NCBI RefSeq assembly: GCF_016775705.1
Contig: NZ_CP068760.1
Span: 2,418,001-2,482,000 of the forward strand
From: Chryseobacterium cucumeris
GTDB lineage: Bacteria > Bacteroidota > Bacteroidia > Flavobacteriales > Weeksellaceae
Length of the DNA: 64,000 nt
Reading direction: 5' to 3'
A model generated the notes under the pieces. It worked only from the letters and a program-made list of their open reading frames with translations. It did not search any database and was not told the origin of the DNA. Positions within the stretch are counted from its first letter, which is position 1, and each line of letters starts with the position of its first letter. Below, in pieces: positions 16,729 through 25,173 of the stretch. The position numbers were made by a program, and so were the translations under genes.

Positions 16729-16915
16729 TAAGGAGATTTTTAAACACGAATAATTTCACAAAGGACACAAAGAATTTAGCGTAATTCTGCTTCTTTGAGA
16801 TTGCTTCACCTTTGGTTCGCAATGACTTTAACTACCCCGTCAAAAATTCTTTGAACTTTTGCCACCCTTCCAAGAAAGGGAAATATGAGTATTTTTGATT
16901 AAATTGAGAGAGAAT

Positions 16916-17557
16916 TTATGAGTTCAGGGCTTTCAGGAGGGTAATTTTATTTCTGCCTAACATGAGTTTTCCGTCTTCTTCCAGTTGCTTCAAAAGTCTT
17001 GACACCACTACTCTTGCGGTTCCCAGCTCATTGGCAAGCTGCTCATGAGTGGTATGAATCGTTTCAGAGCCGGTGAGTTCAGATTTTTTCTGCAATAGGT
17101 TGAGAAGTCTTTCGTCTACTTTTTTGAAAGCGATGGCATTGATGATATCTAATAGCTCTTCAAATCTTTTATGATACAGTCTGAAGATATAATCCAGCCA
17201 TTCCGGATGATCTTTGATGAATAAAGATACTTTGTCTACGGGTAAGAAAAGTATTTCTGCATCCTCTTCTATCTCTGCTTTTACAATGCTTTTTTCATTA
17301 TGCATACCGCCCAGAAAAGACATGATACAGCTTTCTCCGGCTTTGATGTAGTATAATAAAATTTCACGTCCGTCTTCTTCTGTTCTGATCACTTTCAGCA
17401 TTCCTTTCATCACAATAGGAATGGAACGGATGGAAGCATTTTCATCTAGAATAATATCTCCTTGATGGTAATTCTTCGTTATACCATATTGATACAGTTT
17501 TTCTACCAATTCTGGTGATGATGAGAATTCTGAAGAAAGTATCGTGTCGTTCTGCAT
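16916..17557 (-). CDS. Crp/Fnr-family regulator, probable controller of the sulfur genes
   Basis: The 213-residue protein has an N-terminal beta-roll (about 25-130), a dimer helix ('WLDYIFRLYHKRFEELLDII') and a C-terminal winged helix with 'THEQLANELGTARVVVSRLLKQLEEDGKL'. The recognition helix contains T-A-R-V-V-V-S-R, the Crp/Fnr pattern. There is a single cysteine, Cys77 in 'AGESCIMSF', inside the ligand-pocket region, and no Fe-S cysteine cluster. A sensing role for Cys77 is inference. The start is 9 bp after the hexosaminidase stop, so it may be cotranscribed with it. The next genes downstream carry a shared operator-like word. Confidence 0.93.
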   Translation of the reverse strand: MQNDTILSSEFSSSPELVEKLYQYGITKNYHQGDIILDENASIRSIPIVMKGMLKVIRTEEDGREILLYYIKAGESCIMSFLGGMHNEKSIVKAEIEEDAEILFLPVDKVSLFIKDHPEWLDYIFRLYHKRFEELLDIINAIAFKKVDERLLNLLQKKSELTGSETIHTTHEQLANELGTARVVVSRLLKQLEEDGKLMLGRNKITLLKALNS

Positions 17558-17566
17558 TTTTTTATT

Positions 17567-19831
17567 CTAATTTACGCCAATTTCATCAACAAACAACCAT
17601 GCTTTGGAATCTGCACCAGGATTTCCTGCCGGAATAATGCCTGCATTTTCAATAGTTACTTTCAGGTATTTCGCGTTCTGCGTTCCTACATTCACTTTGA
17701 TTTTTCCGCCGGCCTTCTGAATTTCAGGCGTGCCGATCTCTTTAATCAGTTTGAAGTTCTTATTATCATCAGAAACAAAAATCTTTGCAGATTTAGCCAG
17801 ATGAATCCAGCTTCCTTTATTTTCAAGGGTATTGAAATACACTTCTGAAAAAGTTGTTTTCTGCCCCAAATCTATTGTTGCCACTACATCTTTTCCCTGA
17901 AAGCCCAGCCATGTTTTACCCAGTTGTTTTACATTTCCGATAATACCATCTACTAAGGTGAAAGCACCTCCAAAAGAATAGTTTTCGCTAGGTTGTTGTT
18001 CTAAAGTTATCTTTTTTCCGGTAGTCTTTGAAATGGTAAATTGCTGTGTAGACACGGCACTTTTCAACTGCCCCTCTTCAAAATAAGCTGATTTAATGGT
18101 TAAAGAATTAGGAATCTCAACTGCCGTCTGATACGTTTTAGAATTGATGGAAGGGTTCGTTCCATCCAGCGTATATCGGATACCGTTTGAATTCTGCGAA
18201 GTAGACAGTTCATAAGCAATTCCGTTATTGGAAGGAATTACTTTTCCGGTGATGTTATAAATGCTTCTGGCATAGTTGACCTTCATACCATCCAGAACTT
18301 TAAACTGGTTAATCACTCTGTTTTCAAATTCTTTATAGTTTTTAGGATCTGAGGTTCCCCATCCCACTTCAGAAAGTGCCATTAATCTTGGGAAAATCAT
18401 GTACTGTACCTGCTTAAAATCTAAAATATATTCTGTCCACAGATTCGCCTGAACACCCATGATGTACTTAGCCTGCTCTGTATTCAGTTCGGAAGGAACA
18501 GGATTGTAAGCGTATACTTTTTCTAAGGGCGTAAATCCTCCAAAAGCATTAGGTTCAGACTGTGGATCTCCCTGATAATGGTCAAAATAACAGTAGGCAC
18601 CAGGAGTCATTACGGCAAAGTGTTTTGATTTTGCAGCTTCAATACCTCCATTCACGCCTGTCCAGCTCATCACAGCAGCGTTAGGAGCTAATCCGCCTTC
18701 TAAAATCTCGTCCCAGCCTATGATTTTTCGCCCTTTACTGTTAACATATTTTTCAATCCGATGAATAAAGTAGCTCTGTAAGCCGTGTTCATCTTTTAAA
18801 TTATTTTTCTTAATCAGCTCCTGGCAGTGTGCACATTCCTTCCATCTTGTTTTCGGGCACTCATCACCTCCAATATGAATGTATCGGGAAGGGAATAATT
18901 GGATTACCTCATCAAGAACATTTTCAAGAAACGTAAAAGTTTCATCTTTCGGGCAGAAAACATCATCAAAAACGCCCCATTTTGTAGCAGGTTCAAAAGG
19001 ACCTTTGGTACATGCCAGTTCAGGATATGCAGACAGTGCGGCCAAAGCATGCCCAGGCATTTCAATTTCAGGGACCACAGTAATGTGTCTGTCCTGAGCA
19101 TATTTCACCACGTCTTTTATTTGTTCCTGTGTATAAAAATAAGGACCGTAAGGTTTTCCATCAAACGTGTTATCCACATAGGCTCCAATCATGGATTCTT
19201 TACGTTTTGAACCGATCTGAGTAAGTTTAGGATATTTTTTGATTTCAATCCTCCATCCCTGATCATCCGTTAAATGCCAATGGAAAGTGTTCAGTTTATA
19301 CATTGCCAGATAATCTATATACTGCTTCACTTCATCTACTGTGAAAAAGTGGCGGCAGACATCCAGATGCATTCCTCTCCATGCAAATTTCGGCTGGTCT
19401 TCGATTTTCATAGCCGGAATATTCTTTCCTTCTTTACACTGTTCAATAAGCTGGATCAAAGTTTGAAGAGCCAGAAAGTATCCTTGTTTAGTGTAAGACT
19501 TTATATGTATCTGTTTTGGAGAAATTTCTATGGAGTAATACTCTTTTTTCTGTTCAGAATCTGTTCCTGATGCCTGAGGAATTATAGAATTCGTTAAATG
19601 AATCTCACCACCCTTCTTAGCATATTGAAATTCCACCTGAGAACCTATTCTCTTTTTGAAATATTCTGTTTCCTCTTTTGGCAGATCACCACTTAATACG
19701 AAAGCTTTTGGTATTGCAAATTCACCCTGTAAAAGTTGAACTTTTTGAGGATAAGGGATTAGATTTAATTTATTTTGGGCAAAAATCATGTTTGAAATCA
19801 ATACAAAGAGTACTAGAAAAGTCCGTATCAT
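17567..19831 (-). CDS. Beta-N-acetylhexosaminidase, GH20, exported
   Basis: The 754-residue enzyme removes terminal beta-GlcNAc or GalNAc. A signal peptide (about 1-19) is followed by a GH20b domain (20-148) and a catalytic barrel (149-500). The Asp-Glu pair lies at 323-324 in 'HIGGDECPK', and 'LHWHLTDDQGWRIEI'-type sequence appears at about 182-198 as FHWHLTDDQGW. A chitobiase/Fn3-like C-terminal domain (about 540-610) precedes a coagulation factor 5/8 (CBM32-like) domain (620-754). It is the first gene of a minus-strand pair with the Crp/Fnr regulator. A role in N-glycan or chitin-oligosaccharide breakdown is likely. Confidence 0.95.
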   Translation of the reverse strand: MIRTFLVLFVLISNMIFAQNKLNLIPYPQKVQLLQGEFAIPKAFVLSGDLPKEETEYFKKRIGSQVEFQYAKKGGEIHLTNSIIPQASGTDSEQKKEYYSIEISPKQIHIKSYTKQGYFLALQTLIQLIEQCKEGKNIPAMKIEDQPKFAWRGMHLDVCRHFFTVDEVKQYIDYLAMYKLNTFHWHLTDDQGWRIEIKKYPKLTQIGSKRKESMIGAYVDNTFDGKPYGPYFYTQEQIKDVVKYAQDRHITVVPEIEMPGHALAALSAYPELACTKGPFEPATKWGVFDDVFCPKDETFTFLENVLDEVIQLFPSRYIHIGGDECPKTRWKECAHCQELIKKNNLKDEHGLQSYFIHRIEKYVNSKGRKIIGWDEILEGGLAPNAAVMSWTGVNGGIEAAKSKHFAVMTPGAYCYFDHYQGDPQSEPNAFGGFTPLEKVYAYNPVPSELNTEQAKYIMGVQANLWTEYILDFKQVQYMIFPRLMALSEVGWGTSDPKNYKEFENRVINQFKVLDGMKVNYARSIYNITGKVIPSNNGIAYELSTSQNSNGIRYTLDGTNPSINSKTYQTAVEIPNSLTIKSAYFEEGQLKSAVSTQQFTISKTTGKKITLEQQPSENYSFGGAFTLVDGIIGNVKQLGKTWLGFQGKDVVATIDLGQKTTFSEVYFNTLENKGSWIHLAKSAKIFVSDDNKNFKLIKEIGTPEIQKAGGKIKVNVGTQNAKYLKVTIENAGIIPAGNPGADSKAWLFVDEIGVN

Positions 19832-20058
19832 GAGATGGGGTTAAGGTTTGAGCTAAGATAATTATTTTTCAAAACTCTTTGAGCCTTTTTAAAAACAAAT
19901 TAAATACCCAATTTCAGACTCCTGTAAAATGAATAATTTACAGTTTGCAATCATTCTATATAGATATTATTCTATTAAATATGGGATATTGTGGTTTGCT
20001 TTTTGATCAATTTAGTCGACTTAAAAAAATTAAAGGTTTAAATTTGTAAAAAAAGAAG

Positions 20059-20868
20059 ATGAAAAAAAATATTTTTCTGGCAGCCACTTTATTATTTTCT
20101 TTATCAGCTCAGGCACAAATTTTTGATATTATAAAATCTGCTGTTAAAGACAAAACAGGTGTAGATCTTAATGCTCCTGTTAAAAATAATGGTACGGTAA
20201 CTTCTACTAAGACGACGACTACCACTTCAGGTAATTCATCTGCCAATATTGGAAACCTTACTTCAAGTCAGATTTCTTCAGGATTAAAAGAGGCCTTAAG
20301 TATGGGCGTAACGGATGGAGTAAAAAAACTAGCGGTAACGGATGGTTTTTTCAAGAATGAAGCCGTAAAGATTTTAATGCCTGAAAAATTAAGAAAAATT
20401 GATACAACACTACGTTCCATCGGAATGGGAAGCCTTGCTGACGAAGGCGTAAAATTGTTAAACAGAGCTGCTGAAGATGCCGTAACAGAAGCTGCACCTA
20501 TTTTTACAAATGCTATTACTTCTATGACGATTACAGATGCCAAAAACATTTTATTAGGGAGTAATAACGCCGCAACAAGTTATCTTCAGGGAAAAACCCA
20601 GACTCAGCTGTTCAATGCCTTTCAACCCAAAGTAAAAGCTTCTTTAGGGAAAGTAGGTGCTGACACCCTTTGGAAAAACCTGATTTCAAAATACAATACG
20701 TTTACCGGACAGGCTGTTACTACAGATCTTAACGAATATGTTACTACAGAAACCATTAATGGAGTTTTTAAAATGGTAGCAGATAAGGAAAGCGGAATCA
20801 GAAATACACCTGCCATGAGAACTACAAGTATTTTGCAGAAGGTTTTTGGAGCGCAGGATGGGAAATAA
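20059..20868 (+). CDS. DUF4197 domain-containing exported protein
   Basis: The 269-residue protein has a signal peptide (about 1-19, ending LSAQAQ), a low-complexity Ser/Thr linker (about 50-70) and a DUF4197 domain over about 75-265. Characteristic parts are 'GLKEALSMGV', 'DGFFKNEAVKILMPEKLRK', 'LLNRAAEDAVTEA' and 'YLQGKTQTQL'. The function of the family is not established; it is mostly helical and periplasmic. A TAAATTTG -7-like box ends 12 bp before the ATG. A hairpin terminator follows at 20891-20920. Confidence 0.9.
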   Translation: MKKNIFLAATLLFSLSAQAQIFDIIKSAVKDKTGVDLNAPVKNNGTVTSTKTTTTTSGNSSANIGNLTSSQISSGLKEALSMGVTDGVKKLAVTDGFFKNEAVKILMPEKLRKIDTTLRSIGMGSLADEGVKLLNRAAEDAVTEAAPIFTNAITSMTITDAKNILLGSNNAATSYLQGKTQTQLFNAFQPKVKASLGKVGADTLWKNLISKYNTFTGQAVTTDLNEYVTTETINGVFKMVADKESGIRNTPAMRTTSILQKVFGAQDGK

Positions 20869-20890
20869 ATAAGATTAGACTAAATATACA

Positions 20891-20920
20891 AAAGCTGTTT
20901 CATGATGAAGCAGTTTTTTT
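20891..20920 (+). terminator. Intrinsic terminator after DUF4197 gene
   Basis: The arms ctgtttcat and atgaagcag pair with one G-U wobble around a one-base centre and are followed by seven T. Confidence 0.75.
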
Positions 20921-20927
20921 ATGTTTA

Positions 20928-21130
20928 ATTTCTTTTGTCTTGAAACAAAAGAAACAAAAGTTCAAGACCTGGACCTCTCCGCTAAAAATAAGTCCTGTTC
21001 TCTAAAAATTCTAAACTTGCGCGAATCATTATTTCTTTATCGGTTCTGATTTTGCCTCGCGCTTCGGACAGGAGAATTTTCTTAACGTTCACAGGATTTA
21101 TTTTTTTTGACGCTGCGAGTTCCGATGTCG
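20928..21130. repeat. 203-bp direct repeat, copy 1
   Basis: This non-coding element starts with atttcttttgtcttgaaaca and ends with gttccgatgtcg. It recurs at 21200-21402 with only scattered substitutions and single-base indels. No long ORF is open in both copies. Together with copy 2 it accounts for most of the 592-bp gene-free stretch 20869-21460. Confidence 0.9.
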
Positions 21131-21199
21131 GAGTTAAAGTCAGCTATATAACTATTTGTCTGGACCTTAATGATAATAACAATGTTTTTTGTTGACCTG

Positions 21200-21402
21200 A
21201 TTTCTTTTGTCCTAAAACAAAAGAAACAAAAATTCAAGACCTGGAGCTCTCCACTAAAAATAAATCCTGTTCTCTAAAAATTCTAAACTTGCGCGAAATC
21301 ATTATTTCTTTATCGGTTCTGATTTTGCCTCGCGCTTCGGACAAAAGAATTTTCTTAACGTTCACAGGACTTATTTTTTTGACACTGCGAGTTCCGATGT
21401 CG
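21200..21402. repeat. 203-bp direct repeat, copy 2
   Basis: Same orientation as copy 1 and 272 bp downstream, with about 69 bp of unrelated DNA between copies. The core 'cttgcgcgaa' to 'cgcgcttcggaca' is the most conserved part. It is probably a dispersed flavobacterial element present elsewhere in the genome (inference). Confidence 0.9.
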
Positions 21403-21409
21403 TCTTTAA

Positions 21410-21444
21410 AAAGTTTCGGCCTCACTTTGTGAGGCCGAAACTTT
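21410..21444 (-). terminator. Intrinsic terminator after scoB
   Basis: Perfect 15-bp arms (aaagtttcggcctca / tgaggccgaaacttt) surround a 5-base loop. On the minus strand the hairpin is followed by TT and an A-rich stretch, directly downstream of the scoB stop. Confidence 0.85.
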
Positions 21445-21460
21445 ATATTGTTATTTAGAA

Positions 21461-22114
21461 TTAGAACTGCATTTCAGGAATTTCCCCTTCGATGATAAGA
21501 TCTGCTTCTGTTGCTTTAATAATGTCTTCTACCGAAACGCCAGGTGCTCTTTCCACCAGCTTGAATCCTGCCGGAGTTACATCCAGAACGGCTAATTCAG
21601 TAACTACTTTTTTCACACAGTTTACGCCAGTTAAAGGAAGTGTACATTTCTTAAGGATTTTACTTTCTCCTGCTTTATTTACGTGCATCATGGCTACAAT
21701 GATATTTTCAGCAGAAGCTACAAGGTCCATTGCACCCCCCATTCCTTTCACCATTTTTCCGGGAATTTTCCAGTTGGCAATATCTCCGTTTTCCGAAACT
21801 TCCATTGCTCCAAGAATGGTAAGGTCTACTTTCTGACCACGAATCATCCCGAAACTGAAGGCTGAATCAAAAAATGAACCTCCTTCCAGAATAGTAATAG
21901 TCTGTTTTCCGGCATTGATGATATCAGCATCTTCTTCTCCTTCGAAAGGAAAAGGCCCCATACCCAATACTCCGTTTTCACTCTGGAATTCTACGGAAAT
22001 ACCTTCCGGAACATAGTTGGCAACCAAAGTAGGAATTCCAATTCCCAGGTTTACATAATAACGATCTTTCAGTTCTTTTGAAATTCTTTTGGCAATTTGT
22101 TCTTTTGTAAGCAT
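21461..22114 (-). CDS. scoB: 3-oxoacid CoA-transferase subunit B
   Basis: The beta subunit, 217 residues, of the enzyme moving CoA from succinyl-CoA to acetoacetate. 'YVNLGIGIPTLVANYVPEG' opens the fold. The catalytic Glu lies in 'SENGVLGMGPFP', and 'GGSFFDSAFSFGMIRG' and 'KMVKGMGGAMDLV' are conserved. The partner subunit A is at 24092-24793 on the same strand, but an ABC transporter gene of opposite orientation separates them. So the usual scoAB operon is broken here and each subunit needs its own promoter. Confidence 0.95.
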   Translation of the reverse strand: MLTKEQIAKRISKELKDRYYVNLGIGIPTLVANYVPEGISVEFQSENGVLGMGPFPFEGEEDADIINAGKQTITILEGGSFFDSAFSFGMIRGQKVDLTILGAMEVSENGDIANWKIPGKMVKGMGGAMDLVASAENIIVAMMHVNKAGESKILKKCTLPLTGVNCVKKVVTELAVLDVTPAGFKLVERAPGVSVEDIIKATEADLIIEGEIPEMQF

Positions 22115-22149
22115 AATAAAAACTTAGACTGCAATTTAATTATTTTCAC

Positions 22150-22179
22150 TTGAATACAAAAGAGCTTTGTTGTATTCAA
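22150..22179. promoter_or_regulatory. Perfect inverted repeat in scoB/ABC divergent region (possible operator)
   Basis: Arms TTGAATACAA (22150-22159) and TTGTATTCAA (22170-22179) with a 10-base spacer. It sits in the 124-bp region between the divergent scoB and ABC exporter genes, without a U-tract, so an operator reading is preferred to a terminator. Confidence 0.45.
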
Positions 22180-22210
22180 CAATTAACACTGTTAGTTAAA
22201 ATAATATCTG

Positions 22211-22218
22211 TAATTTTG
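22211..22218 (+). promoter_or_regulatory. Putative -7 box for the ABC exporter
   Basis: TAATTTTG fits TAnnTTTG and lies 20 bp before the ATG at 22239. No TTTG is seen at the usual -33 distance. Confidence 0.4.
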
Positions 22219-22238
22219 TTCTATTATTTTTTAATAGA

Positions 22239-24041
22239 ATGAAAATACTTTTTAGATATCTAAAACCTTATCAGTGGCTGATAATCATCTCTTTATTTTT
22301 GGCTACTGTCAATCAGGTTTTTTCTTTATTTGCTCCGGCGATCACAGGAAATATCCTTGATCAGCTGGTTACCCATCCCAACTTTTTTGATAAAGAAAAG
22401 CTATTGCCCAGAAGCCTGAATGAATATTTATACGGAAGTTCTGTATATCATGGGGCTTTTTACTTCTTGGGGCTTCTTATCGGAACTGCAATGGTGAGCA
22501 GAATTGCCAAAGCTTTTCAGGATTATGTAGTCAGTGTGATTACTCAAAAGTTTGGAGCGAAAATATTTACAGACGGTTTAAAACACTCTATGGCACTTCC
22601 CTACCAGGAATTTGAAGACCAGAGAAGCGGTGAAACGCTGTCTATTTTAACAAAAGTAAGAGAAGATACTGTAAAATTCATCACGAATTTCATTAATATT
22701 TTCTTCGGAATTCTCGTCAGTATTATTTTCGTTTCCGTGTATGCGATCCGTTTACACTGGTCTATTATGCCGGTTTATATCTGCGGAATTTTCTTTATTG
22801 CCATTGTTACCAATTTATTGAGTAAGAGAATCAAAGTGATCCAGAAAAATATCGTAACGGAAACCACCGCTTTAGCCGGAAGTACTACTGAAAGTCTTAG
22901 AAACATTGAAATTGTTAAAAGTTTAGGATTAACCAATCAGGAAGTAATCCGTTTAAATAACAATACGTATAAGATTCTTGGCCTTGAACTGAGAAAGGTA
23001 AAAAGCATCCGTTCTTTGAGCTTTATTCAGGGAACAATGGTCAATTTTCTTCAGCAGATGATTACGTTGACTTTATTGTATTTAATTTTTAAGAATATTG
23101 TTACACCAGGTCAGTATTTATCTCTAATGTTTTATGGTTTCTTTATTTTCGGGCCAATGCAGGAAATTGGAAACATTATTATTTCTTATCGTGAAGCAGA
23201 AGCTTCTCTTCAGAATTTTGACCGTTTGATGAAAAAAGAAGTGGAAGAAAAGCCGCTTCACCCAAAACAAATCGGGGCTATTGAGGAACTGGAATTCAAA
23301 CATGTTTCATTCAAGCATCAGTCTGCACAGTATAAAGCTTTAAATAACATTTCTTTTGATCTTAAAAACGGTGAGACCATTGCTTTTGTGGGACCGAGCG
23401 GTTCCGGAAAAAGTACCCTGGTAAAACTATTGGTTGGATTGTACAGACCTCAGGAAGGGAATATTTTTTACAATGGAATCAATGGAAAGGAATTTGATTT
23501 TGATGAGCTGAGAAATCAGATTGGTTTTGTAACACAGGATACCCAGTTATTTGCAGGAACTATTAAAGAAAACCTTCTTTTCGTTAACCCTTCAGCTACT
23601 GAAGAAGAACTGGCCGTTGCTTTACAGAAATCAAGCTGTACAGCATTATTGGAAAGAGCAGAAAAAGGAATCGAAACCGTTATCGGAGAAGGCGGTCTGA
23701 AACTTAGTGGTGGTGAAAAACAAAGAATTGCCATTGCAAGAGCTCTTTTAAGAAAACCTCATCTTTTGATTTTTGATGAAGCCACTTCTGCTCTGGACAG
23801 TATTACCGAAGAAGAAATCACTACGACGATCAAAGATATTTCGAAAGAAAGGGAACAGATCACCGTCCTGATTGCGCATCGTTTAAGTACGATTATGCAT
23901 GCTGATAAAATTTATGTTCTTGAACGCGGACAGATTGTAGAAACGGGTTCTCACGCCAATCTCATTGACGAAAAAGGGTTGTACTACGCCATGTGGAGAC
24001 AACAGATCGGAGAAAGAAAAACACTTACTCCCCAGGCATAA
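22239..24041 (+). CDS. ABC exporter, fused membrane and ATPase domains
   Basis: The 600-residue half-transporter has an N-terminal six-helix ABC_membrane domain (about 1-320) and a C-terminal ATPase. The ATPase has Walker A 'GPSGSGKSTL', signature 'LSGGEKQRIAIARALL', Walker B 'LLIFDEATSALD' and the H-loop 'AHRLSTI'. It probably works as a homodimer exporting lipid, drug or peptide; the substrate cannot be told. It lies between scoB and scoA on the opposite strand and is followed by a strong bidirectional-looking terminator. Confidence 0.94.
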   Translation: MKILFRYLKPYQWLIIISLFLATVNQVFSLFAPAITGNILDQLVTHPNFFDKEKLLPRSLNEYLYGSSVYHGAFYFLGLLIGTAMVSRIAKAFQDYVVSVITQKFGAKIFTDGLKHSMALPYQEFEDQRSGETLSILTKVREDTVKFITNFINIFFGILVSIIFVSVYAIRLHWSIMPVYICGIFFIAIVTNLLSKRIKVIQKNIVTETTALAGSTTESLRNIEIVKSLGLTNQEVIRLNNNTYKILGLELRKVKSIRSLSFIQGTMVNFLQQMITLTLLYLIFKNIVTPGQYLSLMFYGFFIFGPMQEIGNIIISYREAEASLQNFDRLMKKEVEEKPLHPKQIGAIEELEFKHVSFKHQSAQYKALNNISFDLKNGETIAFVGPSGSGKSTLVKLLVGLYRPQEGNIFYNGINGKEFDFDELRNQIGFVTQDTQLFAGTIKENLLFVNPSATEEELAVALQKSSCTALLERAEKGIETVIGEGGLKLSGGEKQRIAIARALLRKPHLLIFDEATSALDSITEEEITTTIKDISKEREQITVLIAHRLSTIMHADKIYVLERGQIVETGSHANLIDEKGLYYAMWRQQIGERKTLTPQA

Positions 24042-24074
24042 AAAAAGCGCTGAATCGATGTTCAGCGCTTTTTG
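24042..24074 (+). terminator. Terminator between ABC exporter and scoA (likely bidirectional)
   Basis: The arms agcgctgaa and ttcagcgct surround the loop tcgatg. T-runs follow on the plus side and A-runs precede it, so the hairpin can end both the plus-strand ABC gene and the minus-strand scoA transcript. Confidence 0.85.
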
Positions 24075-24091
24075 TTTTTATTGTTTTGAAA

Positions 24092-24793
24092 TTATTCTTT
24101 AGTTCTTACAGTTCTCTGCTCAATTCTTTTTTCAAATTTTTCTCCCTGGAAAATTCTCTGAACCATGATTCCCGGAATATGAATTTCGTTCGGATCTAAT
24201 TGTCCCGGTTCTACCAGTTCTTCTACCTCAGCAATGGTAATCTTTGCAGCACCTGCCATTGGGTGGTTGAAGTTTCTTGCAGATCCCTTGAAAATAAGAT
24301 TTCCTGCATGATCGCCTTTCCATGCTTTTACGATAGAAAAGTCTGCATCGTATGCATGCTCCAGAATATGAGGTTTTCCTTTGAATTCTTTTACCTCTTT
24401 ACCTTCTGCTACTTCAGTTCCATACCCTGCAGGTGTATAAAATGCCGGAATTCCGGCCTGGGCAGCTCTGCATTTTTCAGCTAAAGTTCCCTGAGGAGTA
24501 AGTTCTACATCCAATTCACCTGAAAGCATCTGTCTTTCAAACTCAGCATTTTCTCCTACATAAGAAGAGATCATTTTCTTAATCTGTCTTTTGTGAAGCA
24601 GTAATCCTAATCCGAAATCATCTACTCCTGCATTGTTTGAAATACAGGTAAGATCTTTCACATCGCTTTCCACCAAAGCATTGATTGAGTTTTCAGGAAT
24701 ACCACAAAGTCCGAATCCGCCAAGCATCAGTGTCATTCCATCATTAATTCCTTCGATGGCCTCCTTTGCATTTTTTACTCTTTTATCTATCAT
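24092..24793 (-). CDS. scoA: 3-oxoacid CoA-transferase subunit A
   Basis: The alpha subunit, 233 residues. '[19 protein letters not shown]' is the glycine-rich CoA-binding start. '[17 protein letters not shown]', '[19 protein letters not shown]' and '[19 protein letters not shown]' are conserved family blocks. It forms a heterotetramer with ScoB (21461-22114). The 1.98 kb between the two coding regions holds an oppositely transcribed ABC exporter with its own terminator, so scoA and scoB are not a simple operon. Confidence 0.95.
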   Translation of the reverse strand: MIDKRVKNAKEAIEGINDGMTLMLGGFGLCGIPENSINALVESDVKDLTCISNNAGVDDFGLGLLLHKRQIKKMISSYVGENAEFERQMLSGELDVELTPQGTLAEKCRAAQAGIPAFYTPAGYGTEVAEGKEVKEFKGKPHILEHAYDADFSIVKAWKGDHAGNLIFKGSARNFNHPMAGAAKITIAEVEELVEPGQLDPNEIHIPGIMVQRIFQGEKFEKRIEQRTVRTKE

Positions 24794-24982
24794 GAAATAT
24801 TAGATTTTTCTGTTGGCTAAATTTAATAAATTTTCTTGTATATCCTATGAGTGGAAAGATTACTGAATTTAATACATTTTTAAAAATCGATCTGAAACTT
24901 TTAAAAACATCATAATCAAAACATTATATCAAAAACTGAACAAGTCTGTTCATTTTTTATCTTATTTCTCATCAATTTCATC

Positions 24983-24990
24983 TATATTTG
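24983..24990 (+). promoter_or_regulatory. Putative -7 box for the 25174 gene
   Basis: TATATTTG matches TAnnTTTG exactly. If used, transcription would start near 24995 and leave a leader of about 180 nt before the ATG at 25174, unusually long for this window. The upstream half of the 380-bp gap (24794-24980) shows nothing I can name. Confidence 0.5.
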
Positions 24991-25065
24991 CCCTCTCAAA
25001 GCCGGAAATACTGTTTTTCAGTTCCGACGGAAATTTAAACACAACTTTAATGTAGAAATTATTTT

Positions 25066-25133
25066 ATGGCAGATTACTACTGTCCTCATCACTTCTTTTG
25101 ATCTCTATAAAGGTCTCTTTCAATATCTGCCAT
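25066..25133 (+). other. Possible leader peptide and long-range stem in the 5' leader
   Basis: An ATG at 25066 opens an 11-codon reading frame ending in TGA at 25101 and encoding MADYYCPHHFF. Its first nine bases (atggcagat) are exactly complementary to atctgccat at 25125-25133. A stem would therefore hide the small start codon. There is no clear ribosome-binding site, but such sites are weak in this phylum. It could be chance. Confidence 0.3.
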
Positions 25134-25173
25134 CTCACTAATCATATAAAAATATCAAAGCTTACATAAAAAC

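Noticed and set aside
21234-21425. 63-codon frame inside the second 203-bp repeat
   Set aside because: The frame is not kept in the first copy because of indels, so the element is treated as non-coding.
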